From positions 116,203 through 180,202 of the forward strand of contig VSOZ01000005.1 of assembly GCA_009775095.1 (NCBI GenBank): a DNA stretch of 64,000 nt, in the 5' to 3' direction. Origin of the DNA: Muribaculum sp. Lineage in GTDB: Bacteria; Bacteroidota; Bacteroidia; Bacteroidales; Muribaculaceae. This document shows, one piece after another, positions 8,537-17,400 of this stretch (positions are counted from its first letter, which is position 1; every line of letters begins with the position of its first letter). The translations under genes and the position numbers were made by a program. The notes beneath the pieces were generated by a model. The model worked only from the letters and a program-made list of their open reading frames with translations. It searched no databases and was not told the DNA's origin.

Positions 8537-9832
8537 ATGAATATCAGATTGAATTTATTACTCCTTGCAGTATGTAGCCTTACAGCGACAACAGCACAAT
8601 CGAAGGACTATTCGTCAGAAATAACCGCCCGTCAGCACGCAAGCAACTATTTTGCATATCCTTATCTTGATGCTCCCGCACCGCATCAGACTCCGGCACC
8701 GAAAGGATACGTACCGTTTCACCTCGAGCACTACGGCCGTCACGGAAGCCGCTATCTTATTGATGAAAAACAATATACACGCTCGGTGGAAATTCTCGAA
8801 ATCGCCGAACGAAACGGCAAACTAACGCCACTCGGCCGTCGTGTGCTTGACCATATACGCGATTTCTGCCTTACGGCTAAGGACCGCGGAGGCGATCTGT
8901 CAGACCGAGGCGCGCTACAACACAAAGCCATAGCAAAACGCATGACCGAAAACTATCCGGAGATTTTCATGACCGACGCCTATGTAAATGCACGTTCCAC
9001 AATAGTTGAACGGTGTATACTGTCCATGCTCAACGGTCTTGATGCTCTTCATACAGCCAATCCGTCACTAAAAATAACAAGCGATGCAAGCCGTGCCGAC
9101 ATGCACTACATAAATCTCGATCATGACACAATAAAGGCAAAGCGCAGTCACGCAACCCGTGCAGCCTATAGAAAATTCAGCAAACGTCATGCAAACAAAG
9201 GCGAGTTTCTTAATAAATTGATCACCGACCCTGAATTTGCAGCTGACAGTATCGACATGAAGGCTCTGTTCAACGACCTGTTTCCTGTCCTTGCCAATGA
9301 CCAAAGCCATATAGGTCGCGAATGGTTGCTGGAGGAAGTATTCACACCGGAAGAGATACACCAACGATGGCTGTGCCGCAATGCCAAATGGTTTATCCAT
9401 GGCGGCAATTCAAAACTTACAGACAACAAGGTGCCCTATATACAAGGCAACCTGCTCACCAACATCATAGAAAGTGCAGATACCGCCGCAGTGTCATCAA
9501 ACATAAGCGCCAACCTACGCTACGGCCATGACGGAGTGGTGTTGCCGTTGGCCGTACTTATGGAAATAGACGATTATGGCCGGGAAATAAACGACCTTGA
9601 AGCTGTAGGACAGGTGTGGCGCGATTATCTTGTTGTACCTATGGCCGCAAACATACAGATGATATTTTATCGTCCGGAAGGCTCAGTCAATCCCGACGAA
9701 GTACTTGTAAAAGTCATGCTTAACGAGCGTGAAGTACGCTTACCAATAGAGACTTATACCCCGCCCTATTATCCATGGAGCGCACTTCGCCGATACTACT
9801 TGGACAAACTGTCGTCAAACAACATCAAATAG
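8537..9832 (+). CDS. Secreted histidine phosphatase (acid phosphatase/phytase branch)
   Basis: This 431-residue protein begins with a signal peptide (MNIRLNLLLLAVCSLTATTAQS). The catalytic histidine motif YGRHGSRY (nucleophile His69) and the later proton-donor pair HD in LRYGHDGVV (about residues 331-332) identify branch 2 of the histidine phosphatase superfamily. Members in gut Bacteroidales include multiple inositol polyphosphate phosphatases, so organic phosphate or inositol phosphate hydrolysis outside the cytoplasm is plausible. The HD rather than HAE donor points to the general acid phosphatase type. Substrate is not determinable from sequence. It ends the gene series that starts at 4596. 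Confidence 0.85.
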   Translation: MNIRLNLLLLAVCSLTATTAQSKDYSSEITARQHASNYFAYPYLDAPAPHQTPAPKGYVPFHLEHYGRHGSRYLIDEKQYTRSVEILEIAERNGKLTPLGRRVLDHIRDFCLTAKDRGGDLSDRGALQHKAIAKRMTENYPEIFMTDAYVNARSTIVERCILSMLNGLDALHTANPSLKITSDASRADMHYINLDHDTIKAKRSHATRAAYRKFSKRHANKGEFLNKLITDPEFAADSIDMKALFNDLFPVLANDQSHIGREWLLEEVFTPEEIHQRWLCRNAKWFIHGGNSKLTDNKVPYIQGNLLTNIIESADTAAVSSNISANLRYGHDGVVLPLAVLMEIDDYGREINDLEAVGQVWRDYLVVPMAANIQMIFYRPEGSVNPDEVLVKVMLNEREVRLPIETYTPPYYPWSALRRYYLDKLSSNNIK

Positions 9833-9881
9833 CCTGTATTTTTAAAATAATGTTAACGTGCAATGTCGTGATATGACTAAA

Positions 9882-9902
9882 TGTTAACTTTGTAAGTTAA
9901 CA
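9882..9902 (+). promoter_or_regulatory. Palindromic promoter of ABC-F gene
   Basis: TAACTTTG (9885-9892) is a -7 box 29 bases before the ATG at 9922. It is embedded in a perfect inverted repeat: TGTTAACTT, spacer TGT, AAGTTAACA. A further TGTTAAC lies at 9851-9857, about three helical turns upstream. No TTTG is present at -33. The arrangement looks like a repressor site over the -7 box. Confidence 0.5.
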
Positions 9903-9921
9903 GCATATAACGAACGACTGA

Positions 9922-11883
9922 ATGATTGCAATAAACAACTTGTCGGTAGAGTTCAGTGCCAAGAGCCTATTTGACAATATTAATTATGTTATAAATAAAA
10001 AAGACAAGATAGCCCTCGTGGGCAAAAATGGAGCGGGCAAATCGACAATGTTGAAAATCATAGCCGGATTACAACGTCCTACCTCCGGCTCTGTGTCAGT
10101 GCCTCAAGGAGTAACCATAGGATACCTACCCCAGCACATGACTATCAACGACTCGCTTACGGTAATCGAAGAAGCGAGAACGGCATTCTCCGAGATAAAA
10201 AAGCTCCATGAAGAGTTTGACCGCTGCAACAACGAGATAGCGTCGCGTAGCGACTACGACTCTCCCGACTATCAGAAGCTTATCGACCGCATAACAACAC
10301 TGACCGAACGCCTTGCCATGGAGGATAGCGACAACGGCGAAGCGGAAATAGAAAAAACACTTACCGGTCTTGGCTTCAGCCGAAATGACTTCAACCGACC
10401 TACGGCAGAATTCAGCGGAGGTTGGCGCATGCGCGTCGAGTTGGCGAAAATTCTACTCAAAAAGCCCGATGTACTGCTACTCGACGAGCCTACAAACCAT
10501 CTTGACATAGAATCGATACAATGGCTTGAAAACTTCCTGCTTACAAAAGCCAACGCCGTTGTGCTTGTAAGCCATGACCGTGCGTTCATTGACAACGTGA
10601 CCAACCGGACGATAGAAATATCACTCGGCAAAATCTACGACTACTCGGTAAATTACTCAAAATATGTAGTTCTGCGTCAAGAAAGACTTGAACAACAACG
10701 CAGAGCCTACATGAACCAGCAAAAACAGATCCAAGATACCGAAGATTTTATTGAGCGCTTCCGGTACAAAGCGACAAAATCAGTACAGGTCCAAAGCCGC
10801 ATAAAACAACTTGCCAAAATCGACCGAATAGAGATAGACGAGGTAGATACGTCGCACCTCAATCTGCGATTCCCTCCCGCTCCACGTTCGGGCGACTACC
10901 CGATAATAGCCGACAACGTAGGCAAAGCCTATGGAGAGCATCAGGTGTTTGACCACGCCACGTTCACGATAAAACGCGGTGAGAAAGTGGCTTTTGTAGG
11001 CAAAAACGGTGAAGGCAAGTCAACACTTGTAAAGTGTATCATGAACGAAATACCGTACACCGGATCACTTAAGATAGGACATAATGTCAAAATCGGATAT
11101 TTCGCACAAAACCAAGCGCAATTGCTTGACGGCGAGATAACCGTATTTGATACAATTGACCGCGTGGCCGTAGGCGATATCCGCACAAAGATACGCGACA
11201 TATTAGGAGCGTTCATGTTTGGCGGAGCGGCTTCCGACAAGAAAGTAAAAGTACTGTCAGGCGGAGAGAAAACCCGTCTTGCCATGATTAGACTGCTGCT
11301 TGAGCCTGTCAACTTACTCATTCTTGACGAGCCGACCAACCATCTTGACATGACAACCAAAGACATACTCAAACAAGCCATAAAGGAGTTTAACGGCACG
11401 GTAATAGTAGTAAGCCACGACCGAGAGTTTCTTGACGGGCTTGTCGAGAAAGTATATGAATTCGGTGACGGAAAAGTAAGAGAATGTCTCGGGGGCATCT
11501 ACGAATTTCTTGAAAAGAAAAAACTGGCATCGCTTGCCGAGCTGGAGAAATCACAACCGATAAAAGAGGCAAAAACGGAGACGGCAAAACCCGCAGCCGC
11601 TCAACAGCCGGCCAAGGAAAAACAACGGCTCTCCTATACCGAACAGCGTGAAAGGGACAAACTTATCAAAAAAGCGGAACGAAAAGTAAAAGATGCAGAA
11701 GAAAATATCGGAGCGGTGGAGAAAGAGATAGCCGATGTTGAAAGCCTGATAGCGGCCGGAGATATAACCGGAGATATATTTGACAGACATGCCGCTTTGC
11801 AGAAAAAACTTGACAACGCCATGAGCCTATGGGAAATTGCAGGAATGGAGCTTGACGAACTCAAAACTTCGTTAGACAAATAA
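9922..11883 (+). CDS. ABC-F family ATPase (Uup-like)
   Basis: This 653-residue soluble protein has two ABC ATPase domains. The first has Walker A GKNGAGKS (residues 34-41), signature SGGWRMR, and Walker B LLLDEPTNHLD. The second has GKNGEGKS, LSGGEKTR and LILDEPTNHLD. The linker between them carries the ABC-F interdomain region (ERLEQQRRAYMNQQKQIQDT...). The last ~90 residues are charged and coiled-coil (residues ~560-650), as in Uup. No membrane segment is present. ABC-F proteins act on ribosomes as translation factors, or in antibiotic protection in some subgroups; Uup-type members also bind branched DNA. It is transcribed from a palindromic promoter and followed after 32 bases by the M13 peptidase gene. 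Confidence 0.9.
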   Translation: MIAINNLSVEFSAKSLFDNINYVINKKDKIALVGKNGAGKSTMLKIIAGLQRPTSGSVSVPQGVTIGYLPQHMTINDSLTVIEEARTAFSEIKKLHEEFDRCNNEIASRSDYDSPDYQKLIDRITTLTERLAMEDSDNGEAEIEKTLTGLGFSRNDFNRPTAEFSGGWRMRVELAKILLKKPDVLLLDEPTNHLDIESIQWLENFLLTKANAVVLVSHDRAFIDNVTNRTIEISLGKIYDYSVNYSKYVVLRQERLEQQRRAYMNQQKQIQDTEDFIERFRYKATKSVQVQSRIKQLAKIDRIEIDEVDTSHLNLRFPPAPRSGDYPIIADNVGKAYGEHQVFDHATFTIKRGEKVAFVGKNGEGKSTLVKCIMNEIPYTGSLKIGHNVKIGYFAQNQAQLLDGEITVFDTIDRVAVGDIRTKIRDILGAFMFGGAASDKKVKVLSGGEKTRLAMIRLLLEPVNLLILDEPTNHLDMTTKDILKQAIKEFNGTVIVVSHDREFLDGLVEKVYEFGDGKVRECLGGIYEFLEKKKLASLAELEKSQPIKEAKTETAKPAAAQQPAKEKQRLSYTEQRERDKLIKKAERKVKDAEENIGAVEKEIADVESLIAAGDITGDIFDRHAALQKKLDNAMSLWEIAGMELDELKTSLDK

Positions 11884-11915
11884 TACTCTCGGCTTTCATA
11901 AATAAAATAACGGTA

Positions 11916-13877
11916 ATGATTGACAACAATAAAAAAAGAGGTGTCGACAGGGCCAATTTGGACCCTACAATAGACCCTCGCGATGATTTTTACGATTACG
12001 CCTGCGGAGGATGGATGAAAGCCAATCCGCTGAAGCCGGAATTTGCCCGCTACGGTACCTTTGACGAACTGCGCGAAAACAACCGCATACAACTACGCGA
12101 GCTCATAACCGGTCTTGACGCAGAAAACGCCGCACAGGGTTCAGTAGCGCAAAAAATTGGCGACCTTTATACAATGGGGCTTGACAGCGACCGGCTCAAC
12201 GCGGAGGGCGCGCAACCGGTTTTGTACGACATACAAGCTATAAATGCAACCCCAAAGGCTGACTTATGTGAACTTCTCGCCACATGCATAGGCACCGATG
12301 CATTCTTCAACACCGGAGTTGAAGCCGACATGATGGACTCTGACAAAAACGCCATGTACTGGAGTCAAGGAGGACTCGGTCTCGGTGACCGCGACTACTA
12401 TCTGGAAGACTCTGAAAACGCACGAAGCATCCGCGACGCATATCATAAATTCATAATGACACTGACAGGTCTTGCCGGTTATGACGAAAAAGACCGGCAA
12501 AGGATAGCCGACAACGTCATGAAAATAGAGACGGCACTTGCGCGCGCCGCTATGCCTCGCGAAGAGTTGCGTGATCCGGCTGCGACCTACAATCCCATGT
12601 CAATCGAAGAAATCGAACAAAAATATCCCAACATTGGCATGCGTCGCTATTTTGCTGCACAAGGCATTAACGACATAAGCACCGTAATAATAGGACAACC
12701 CAAATCGCTCGCGGAAGTAGACCGACTTATGGCAGAGTTGTCGGAAGATGAACTTCACGACTATATAATAGCCGGATATCTCGCATCAGCGGCAGAATAT
12801 CTCAGCGATGATTTTGTCAATGCCAAATTCGAATTGTCAAAAGTTGTATCGGGAGTTGAACAGCCCATGCCGCGCTGGAAACGTGCTCTAGGAGTACCCA
12901 ACACTCTTCTCGGCGAGGCGGTAGGACAACTATATGTCGAAAAGTACTTCCCGCTGTCGGCCAAAGAAAAGATGCTTGACCTCGTCGACAATCTTAAAAC
13001 GGCATTGGGCGAACACATCGACAACCTGTCATGGATGAGCGACACCACCAAGGCCCGCGCCCGGGAAAAACTTGATGCTTTCTCGGTAAAGATCGGCTAT
13101 CCCGACAAATGGCGCGACTACTCCTCATTGACAATAGACAAACAAAAATCGTATTGGGACAACATCAAGTCGGCAATCAAACATGAGATAGATTACAATC
13201 TTTCGGACTGGGGCAAACCTGTCAATAAATCGCGATGGTACATGCCTCCCCAGATAGTAAACGCATACTACTCTCCCCTGTCTAACGAAATCTGCTTTCC
13301 GGCGGGAATACTTCAGGCGCCATACTTCAATCCCGACGCTGACGCTGCGGAAAATTACGGAGCCATCGGCGTAGTGATCGGCCACGAGATGACCCACGGT
13401 TTTGATGATCAAGGGAGTCGGTTTGACAAAGACGGCAATTTTACAGACTGGTGGTCGGCCGACGATCGGGCCGAGTTTCAAGCGCTTACGTCAGGGCTTG
13501 TAAAACAATTTGACGACATAGCGGTACTTGGCGACACTCATGCCAACGGACGTTTCACTCTCGGAGAAAACATAGCGGATCAAGGCGGTATACGTATAGC
13601 CTACACAGCCTATCATAATTCGCTCAAAGGCTCGCTTGGCGAAACTATTGACGGCTTTACACCCGATCAGAGATTCTTTCTGTCATATGCCAATGTATGG
13701 GCCGGCAACATACGCGACGAGGAGATACTGTTACGGACCAAAACTGATCCTCACTCACTCGGCCGCTGGCGCGTAAACGGCACGTTAAGAAATATCGAAC
13801 CGTTCTTCAAGGCTTTTGACATAAAGGATGGCGACGCCATGTTCCTGTCACCCGATCAACGCATCATAATATGGTAA
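11916..13877 (+). CDS. M13 family zinc metallopeptidase (PepO/neprilysin-like), no signal peptide
   Basis: This 653-residue protein has the complete M13 catalytic set: HEMTH at residues 490-494, ENIADQGG at 551-558 with the third zinc ligand Glu551, the substrate-side motif NAYYSP at about 449-454, and the family start DPRDDFYDYACGGWMK. M13 enzymes are oligoendopeptidases. Unlike most Bacteroidales relatives, it begins MIDNNKKRGVDRANLD with no hydrophobic leader, and the short upstream gap has no in-frame extension, so it should be cytoplasmic. Follows the ABC-F gene on the same strand and precedes an HU gene by 23 bases. Confidence 0.92.
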   Translation: MIDNNKKRGVDRANLDPTIDPRDDFYDYACGGWMKANPLKPEFARYGTFDELRENNRIQLRELITGLDAENAAQGSVAQKIGDLYTMGLDSDRLNAEGAQPVLYDIQAINATPKADLCELLATCIGTDAFFNTGVEADMMDSDKNAMYWSQGGLGLGDRDYYLEDSENARSIRDAYHKFIMTLTGLAGYDEKDRQRIADNVMKIETALARAAMPREELRDPAATYNPMSIEEIEQKYPNIGMRRYFAAQGINDISTVIIGQPKSLAEVDRLMAELSEDELHDYIIAGYLASAAEYLSDDFVNAKFELSKVVSGVEQPMPRWKRALGVPNTLLGEAVGQLYVEKYFPLSAKEKMLDLVDNLKTALGEHIDNLSWMSDTTKARAREKLDAFSVKIGYPDKWRDYSSLTIDKQKSYWDNIKSAIKHEIDYNLSDWGKPVNKSRWYMPPQIVNAYYSPLSNEICFPAGILQAPYFNPDADAAENYGAIGVVIGHEMTHGFDDQGSRFDKDGNFTDWWSADDRAEFQALTSGLVKQFDDIAVLGDTHANGRFTLGENIADQGGIRIAYTAYHNSLKGSLGETIDGFTPDQRFFLSYANVWAGNIRDEEILLRTKTDPHSLGRWRVNGTLRNIEPFFKAFDIKDGDAMFLSPDQRIIIW

Positions 13878-13900
13878 ACACCTTCTAAAATACACGATAA

Positions 13901-14182
13901 ATGGATCATAAAGCAGTAACGGGACACTTGGCAAAAGTCCTCGGGCGTGAGGCCAAAGACATCATGGCCCTTATGGACGGGCTTGCAACCACTATGCGCG
14001 ACAATCTATGCGAGATGAATACGGTGGCTTTGCCGGGATTCGGTGAATTTATTCCGGTAAAAGAGGATGAACATATACAAAATGACCTCTCTACCGGACA
14101 ACAAATACTCATGCCGCCGTCTATCAATGTAAAATTCAGTCCCAGCGCACTATTAAAAAGAAAAATCAACGACCGTCAATGA
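13901..14182 (+). CDS. HU/IHF-family DNA-binding protein
   Basis: This 93-residue protein has the HU fold pattern: two N-terminal helices (residues ~3-40), then a beta segment with LPGFGEFIPVK (44-54) and the arm region, ending in NVKFSPSALLKRKIN. The arm is shorter and less basic than in canonical HU and lacks the usual RNP...TGE arm sequence, so DNA bending may differ. Its last four bases overlap the start of the next gene (ATGA), suggesting translational coupling with the membrane-anchored HU protein. Confidence 0.8.
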   Translation: MDHKAVTGHLAKVLGREAKDIMALMDGLATTMRDNLCEMNTVALPGFGEFIPVKEDEHIQNDLSTGQQILMPPSINVKFSPSALLKRKINDRQ

Positions 14183-15330
14183 ATAAGAAGATAACATTTC
14201 CGCAATTGGCGGCTACACTCGCCGGCCTTACGTCCAGTTCCGAACAGACGGCGGAATCGTTTTTGCGCGAATTGCTCAACCTGATCTCAGAGACACTGTC
14301 GCGCGGTGAATCAATAACCATTAAGGGGCTTGGCTCTTTCGCGCCCGGATTGTCGGACGACAATCCTGTCATATGGAGCCCCGACGAAGGACTTGCAGAA
14401 GCCGTCAACCGTCCGTTTGCTTTTTTTGAGCCTGTCGTTTTGGCCGACGGAGTAAATGAAGAGATGCTCGAACAGTCATATATGGATACTGTCGAGACGG
14501 AAAAACAGCTCCCCGCCATTCCGCCTATACCCAAGACCGCCACAGTAATTCCACCTGAAATACCCAAGATACCCATACAGGAATTCCCGGTTGAAGAAAA
14601 ACAGGAAAATGAACCTGAACCAACACCGGATACTGAAATTGAAACCGAAGCCGCCCAACTGACAGAACAAGTCATTGAAGAAGTGCCGGAAAATACAGAA
14701 CCGCTACCCTACGAGCCGGAGCCTGCACCAATAGCAGAACCCGAAGCAGAGCCGGAACCTGCACCGGAAACAGACCCCGAGCCGGCAGAAGAGTATTACG
14801 ACAACGAGTATCAGGAAGAGCCCAAGCGCTTCAATCCGTGGTGGGCATTTCTAATCGGACTTTTGGCAGGTGCCATTATCGGATATTTCGCATATTATTT
14901 CATTAATGACCGCAACCCCGTCATTAACGAAAGCGAAGTTCTTGACAATACAACGAAGTCAGACACTGTCGTTATTAGGGCTACGGAAGAATCCGTTGAT
15001 TCTTTTGCACAAGCTAAAACAGGCTCTGCAAAAGCAGTACCGATAACCACCGACACGATTATTACCGAATTCAATCCGATTGCCATAGACACCGTAACTA
15101 CGTCGCGCTATCTTACAACCATGTCGAGAAAATATTACGGTGACTACCGTTTCTGGATATACATATATCTCGAGAATGATTCTGTAATCAAGAATCCCAA
15201 CCGTATAAAACCCGGAACAGCGATTAAAATACCCGATCCGAAAAAATACGACATAGACGCCAATGACCCGCAAAGTGTAAAACGCGCCGAGGCACTTATT
15301 GCCAAATCAATCGCTGATAAACGGCAATGA
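14179..15330 (+). CDS. HU-domain, transmembrane, LysM-domain protein
   Basis: This 383-residue protein has three parts. Residues 1-90 are HU-like (ITFPQLAATLAGLTSSSEQT, then ITIKGLGSFAPG). Residues ~105-215 are a Pro/Glu-rich linker (EPEPAPETDPEP and similar). A single membrane helix follows at about 221-243 (WWAFLIGLLAGAIIGYFAYY). The C-terminal ~305-352 is LysM-like (YLTTMSRKYYGDYRFWIYIY, ending RIKPGTAIKIPD). With acidic and Pro residues before the helix, the expected topology is HU in the cytoplasm and LysM in the periplasm. It may connect the nucleoid to the peptidoglycan; this is inference. It is translationally coupled to the HU gene upstream. Confidence 0.8.
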   Translation: MNKKITFPQLAATLAGLTSSSEQTAESFLRELLNLISETLSRGESITIKGLGSFAPGLSDDNPVIWSPDEGLAEAVNRPFAFFEPVVLADGVNEEMLEQSYMDTVETEKQLPAIPPIPKTATVIPPEIPKIPIQEFPVEEKQENEPEPTPDTEIETEAAQLTEQVIEEVPENTEPLPYEPEPAPIAEPEAEPEPAPETDPEPAEEYYDNEYQEEPKRFNPWWAFLIGLLAGAIIGYFAYYFINDRNPVINESEVLDNTTKSDTVVIRATEESVDSFAQAKTGSAKAVPITTDTIITEFNPIAIDTVTTSRYLTTMSRKYYGDYRFWIYIYLENDSVIKNPNRIKPGTAIKIPDPKKYDIDANDPQSVKRAEALIAKSIADKRQ

Positions 15331-15407
15331 AGGTCCATGTTTAAAAAGTTAAAGGATATATATATAATTTTAACAATCCGTCTTAACGCTATAGTTGTTA
15401 GAATTTT

Positions 15408-15415
15408 TAAATTTG
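15408..15415 (+). promoter_or_regulatory. -7 box (TAAATTTG) of the moxR-bat operon
   Basis: TAAATTTG matches TAnnTTTG and lies about 90 bases upstream of the MoxR start, in a 173-base AT-rich gap. No TTTG is present at the usual -33 distance. The leader would be about 85 bases long. Confidence 0.5.
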
Positions 15416-15503
15416 CATCTTAAGAGGGATCGAATAAACATCGGCCTGAATAAATTGAAATTAATATAATTCAGATAACAGTTACCTGACAAAAACTAAA
15501 TTT

Positions 15504-16499
15504 ATGAGTGACACGGTAAATATCAGAGAGCTCAACGACCTCGTCGCAGCCAAGAGTGATTTCATCAATCTCATCCAACGGGGTATGGACCAGACCATCG
15601 TCGGTCAAAAGCATCTTATCGACTCACTGCTCATAGCCCTACTGTCCAATGGACACGTGCTTCTCGAGGGTGTGCCGGGCTTGGCCAAGACATTGGCGAT
15701 AAAGACCTTGGCCCAGATCATAGACGCAAAATACAGCCGCATCCAGTTTACTCCCGACCTATTGCCGGCCGACGTGCTGGGTACAATGGTCTACAGCGTG
15801 AAGAGCGAACAGTTTCAAGTGAAGAAGGGTCCGATATTTGCCAACTTCGTACTCGCCGATGAAATAAACCGTGCTCCGGCTAAAGTACAAAGTGCACTGT
15901 TGGAGGCGATGCAGGAGCGACAAGTCACAATCGGCGACAATACTTTCGCACTCGAAGAGCCGTTCTTGGTGATGGCCACACAAAACCCCATCGAGCAGGA
16001 GGGTACCTATCCGCTTCCCGAAGCACAGGTTGACCGTTTCCTTCTCAAGGTTGTCATCGGCTATCCGTCGAAGGAGGAAGAAAAGGTCATCATACGCCAG
16101 AACATAACCAACGAGCGCAAGGAGATCAAGCCCCTGCTCAAACCGCAGGAGATACTTGACGCACAAAAAGTATGCGAGAAAATATACATCGACGAGAAGA
16201 TTGAACGCTATATCGTCGACATCGTATTTGCCACACGTTTCCCCGCCGACTACGGGCTTAACGACCTCACCACGATCATAGCGTTCGGTGCTTCACCGCG
16301 TGCCTCGATCAGCCTTGCACGCGCGGCACGCAGCTATGCATTCCTTCGCGGACGCGGCTACGTGGTGCCCGAAGATGTGCGTGCCGTGGCCCACGACGTA
16401 CTGCGCCACCGTATAGGCCTTACTTACGAAGCCGAGGCCAACACCATCACCGCCGATGAAATAATCTCGGAAATTCTCGACAAAGTCGAAGTTCCCTGA
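15504..16499 (+). CDS. MoxR-type AAA+ ATPase
   Basis: This 331-residue protein has Walker A GVPGLAKT (residues 56-63), Walker B LADEINRAPAK (about 117-127), sensor MATQNPIEQEGTYPLPEAQ and the C-terminal AAA lid, as in MoxR ATPases. These act as chaperone-like partners of von Willebrand factor A (VWA) proteins. It is the first gene of the bat operon in this window, followed after 25 bases by a DUF58 protein and then two VWA proteins, matching the known Bacteroides aerotolerance cluster. It presumably assembles or activates a complex with the VWA partners at the membrane. Confidence 0.95.
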   Translation: MSDTVNIRELNDLVAAKSDFINLIQRGMDQTIVGQKHLIDSLLIALLSNGHVLLEGVPGLAKTLAIKTLAQIIDAKYSRIQFTPDLLPADVLGTMVYSVKSEQFQVKKGPIFANFVLADEINRAPAKVQSALLEAMQERQVTIGDNTFALEEPFLVMATQNPIEQEGTYPLPEAQVDRFLLKVVIGYPSKEEEKVIIRQNITNERKEIKPLLKPQEILDAQKVCEKIYIDEKIERYIVDIVFATRFPADYGLNDLTTIIAFGASPRASISLARAARSYAFLRGRGYVVPEDVRAVAHDVLRHRIGLTYEAEANTITADEIISEILDKVEVP

Positions 16500-16524
16500 T
16501 AAATATACATGACAATAGTCTTTT

Positions 16525-17400
16525 ATGGACGCCAACGAGCTATTAAAAAAAGTCAGAAAAATCGAGATCAAGACCAAAGGTCTGTCGCAGAACATATTTG
16601 CCGGAGAATATCATTCGGCATTTAAGGGACGCGGCATGACGTTCAGTGAGGTTCGTGAATACCAGTACGGCGACGACATACGCGATATCGACTGGAATGT
16701 TACCGCCCGCCAGAACCATCCTTATGTCAAGGTCTACGAAGAGGAACGCGAGCTTACCGTAATGCTACTTGTCGATGTATCGGGAAGCCGCTTTTTCGGC
16801 GCGATGGGCGAAGACAAACGTCAGATGATCGCGGAAATAGCGGCTACCATAGCTTTTTCGGCAATACAGAACAACGATAAGATAGGTGTTATATTTTTCT
16901 CGGACAAAATAGAGAAATTCATACCGCCAAAAAAAGGTCGCCGCCACATACTCTTTATAATACGCGAGCTTCTTGACTTTAGTCCCGAACAGCAAGGGAC
17001 CGACATAGCCGAAGCACTGCGCTACATGACCGACGCGCTGAAAAAACGTTGTACTACATTTGTCATATCGGACTTCATCGACGGGCACGACATCTACAAA
17101 GCTCTGTCAATAGCCAATAACAAGCATGATGTGACCGCCATACAGGTGTATGACAAGCGCGACGCACAGTTGCCCGATGTAGGACTGATGCGAGTCATTG
17201 ATCTTGAGACCGGAAATGACCGATGGGTCAATACCTCGTCGGGAAAAGTAAGGAAAACATTCAACCGATGGTGGTATGAGAGACAGCAGAAGATGGTAGA
17301 GACATTCAACCGCTGTCGCGTTCAGTACGCCTCGATAGCTACCGACGAGGATTTTGTCAAAGCCCTCATGTCGCTGTTTAAAAAACGAGAATTAAGATAA
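16525..17400 (+). CDS. DUF58 domain protein (VWA-like), bat operon
   Basis: This 291-residue soluble protein carries the DUF58 signature (REYQYGDDIRDIDWNVTAR, residues 44-62), followed by a VWA-like fold whose MIDAS motif is DVSGS (84-88). DUF58 proteins are the regular partner of MoxR ATPases. The stop codon TAA overlaps the next start (A of ATG at 17400), so translation is coupled to the downstream membrane protein. No signal peptide is present; it probably works at the cytoplasmic face. Confidence 0.92.
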   Translation: MDANELLKKVRKIEIKTKGLSQNIFAGEYHSAFKGRGMTFSEVREYQYGDDIRDIDWNVTARQNHPYVKVYEEERELTVMLLVDVSGSRFFGAMGEDKRQMIAEIAATIAFSAIQNNDKIGVIFFSDKIEKFIPPKKGRRHILFIIRELLDFSPEQQGTDIAEALRYMTDALKKRCTTFVISDFIDGHDIYKALSIANNKHDVTAIQVYDKRDAQLPDVGLMRVIDLETGNDRWVNTSSGKVRKTFNRWWYERQQKMVETFNRCRVQYASIATDEDFVKALMSLFKKRELR

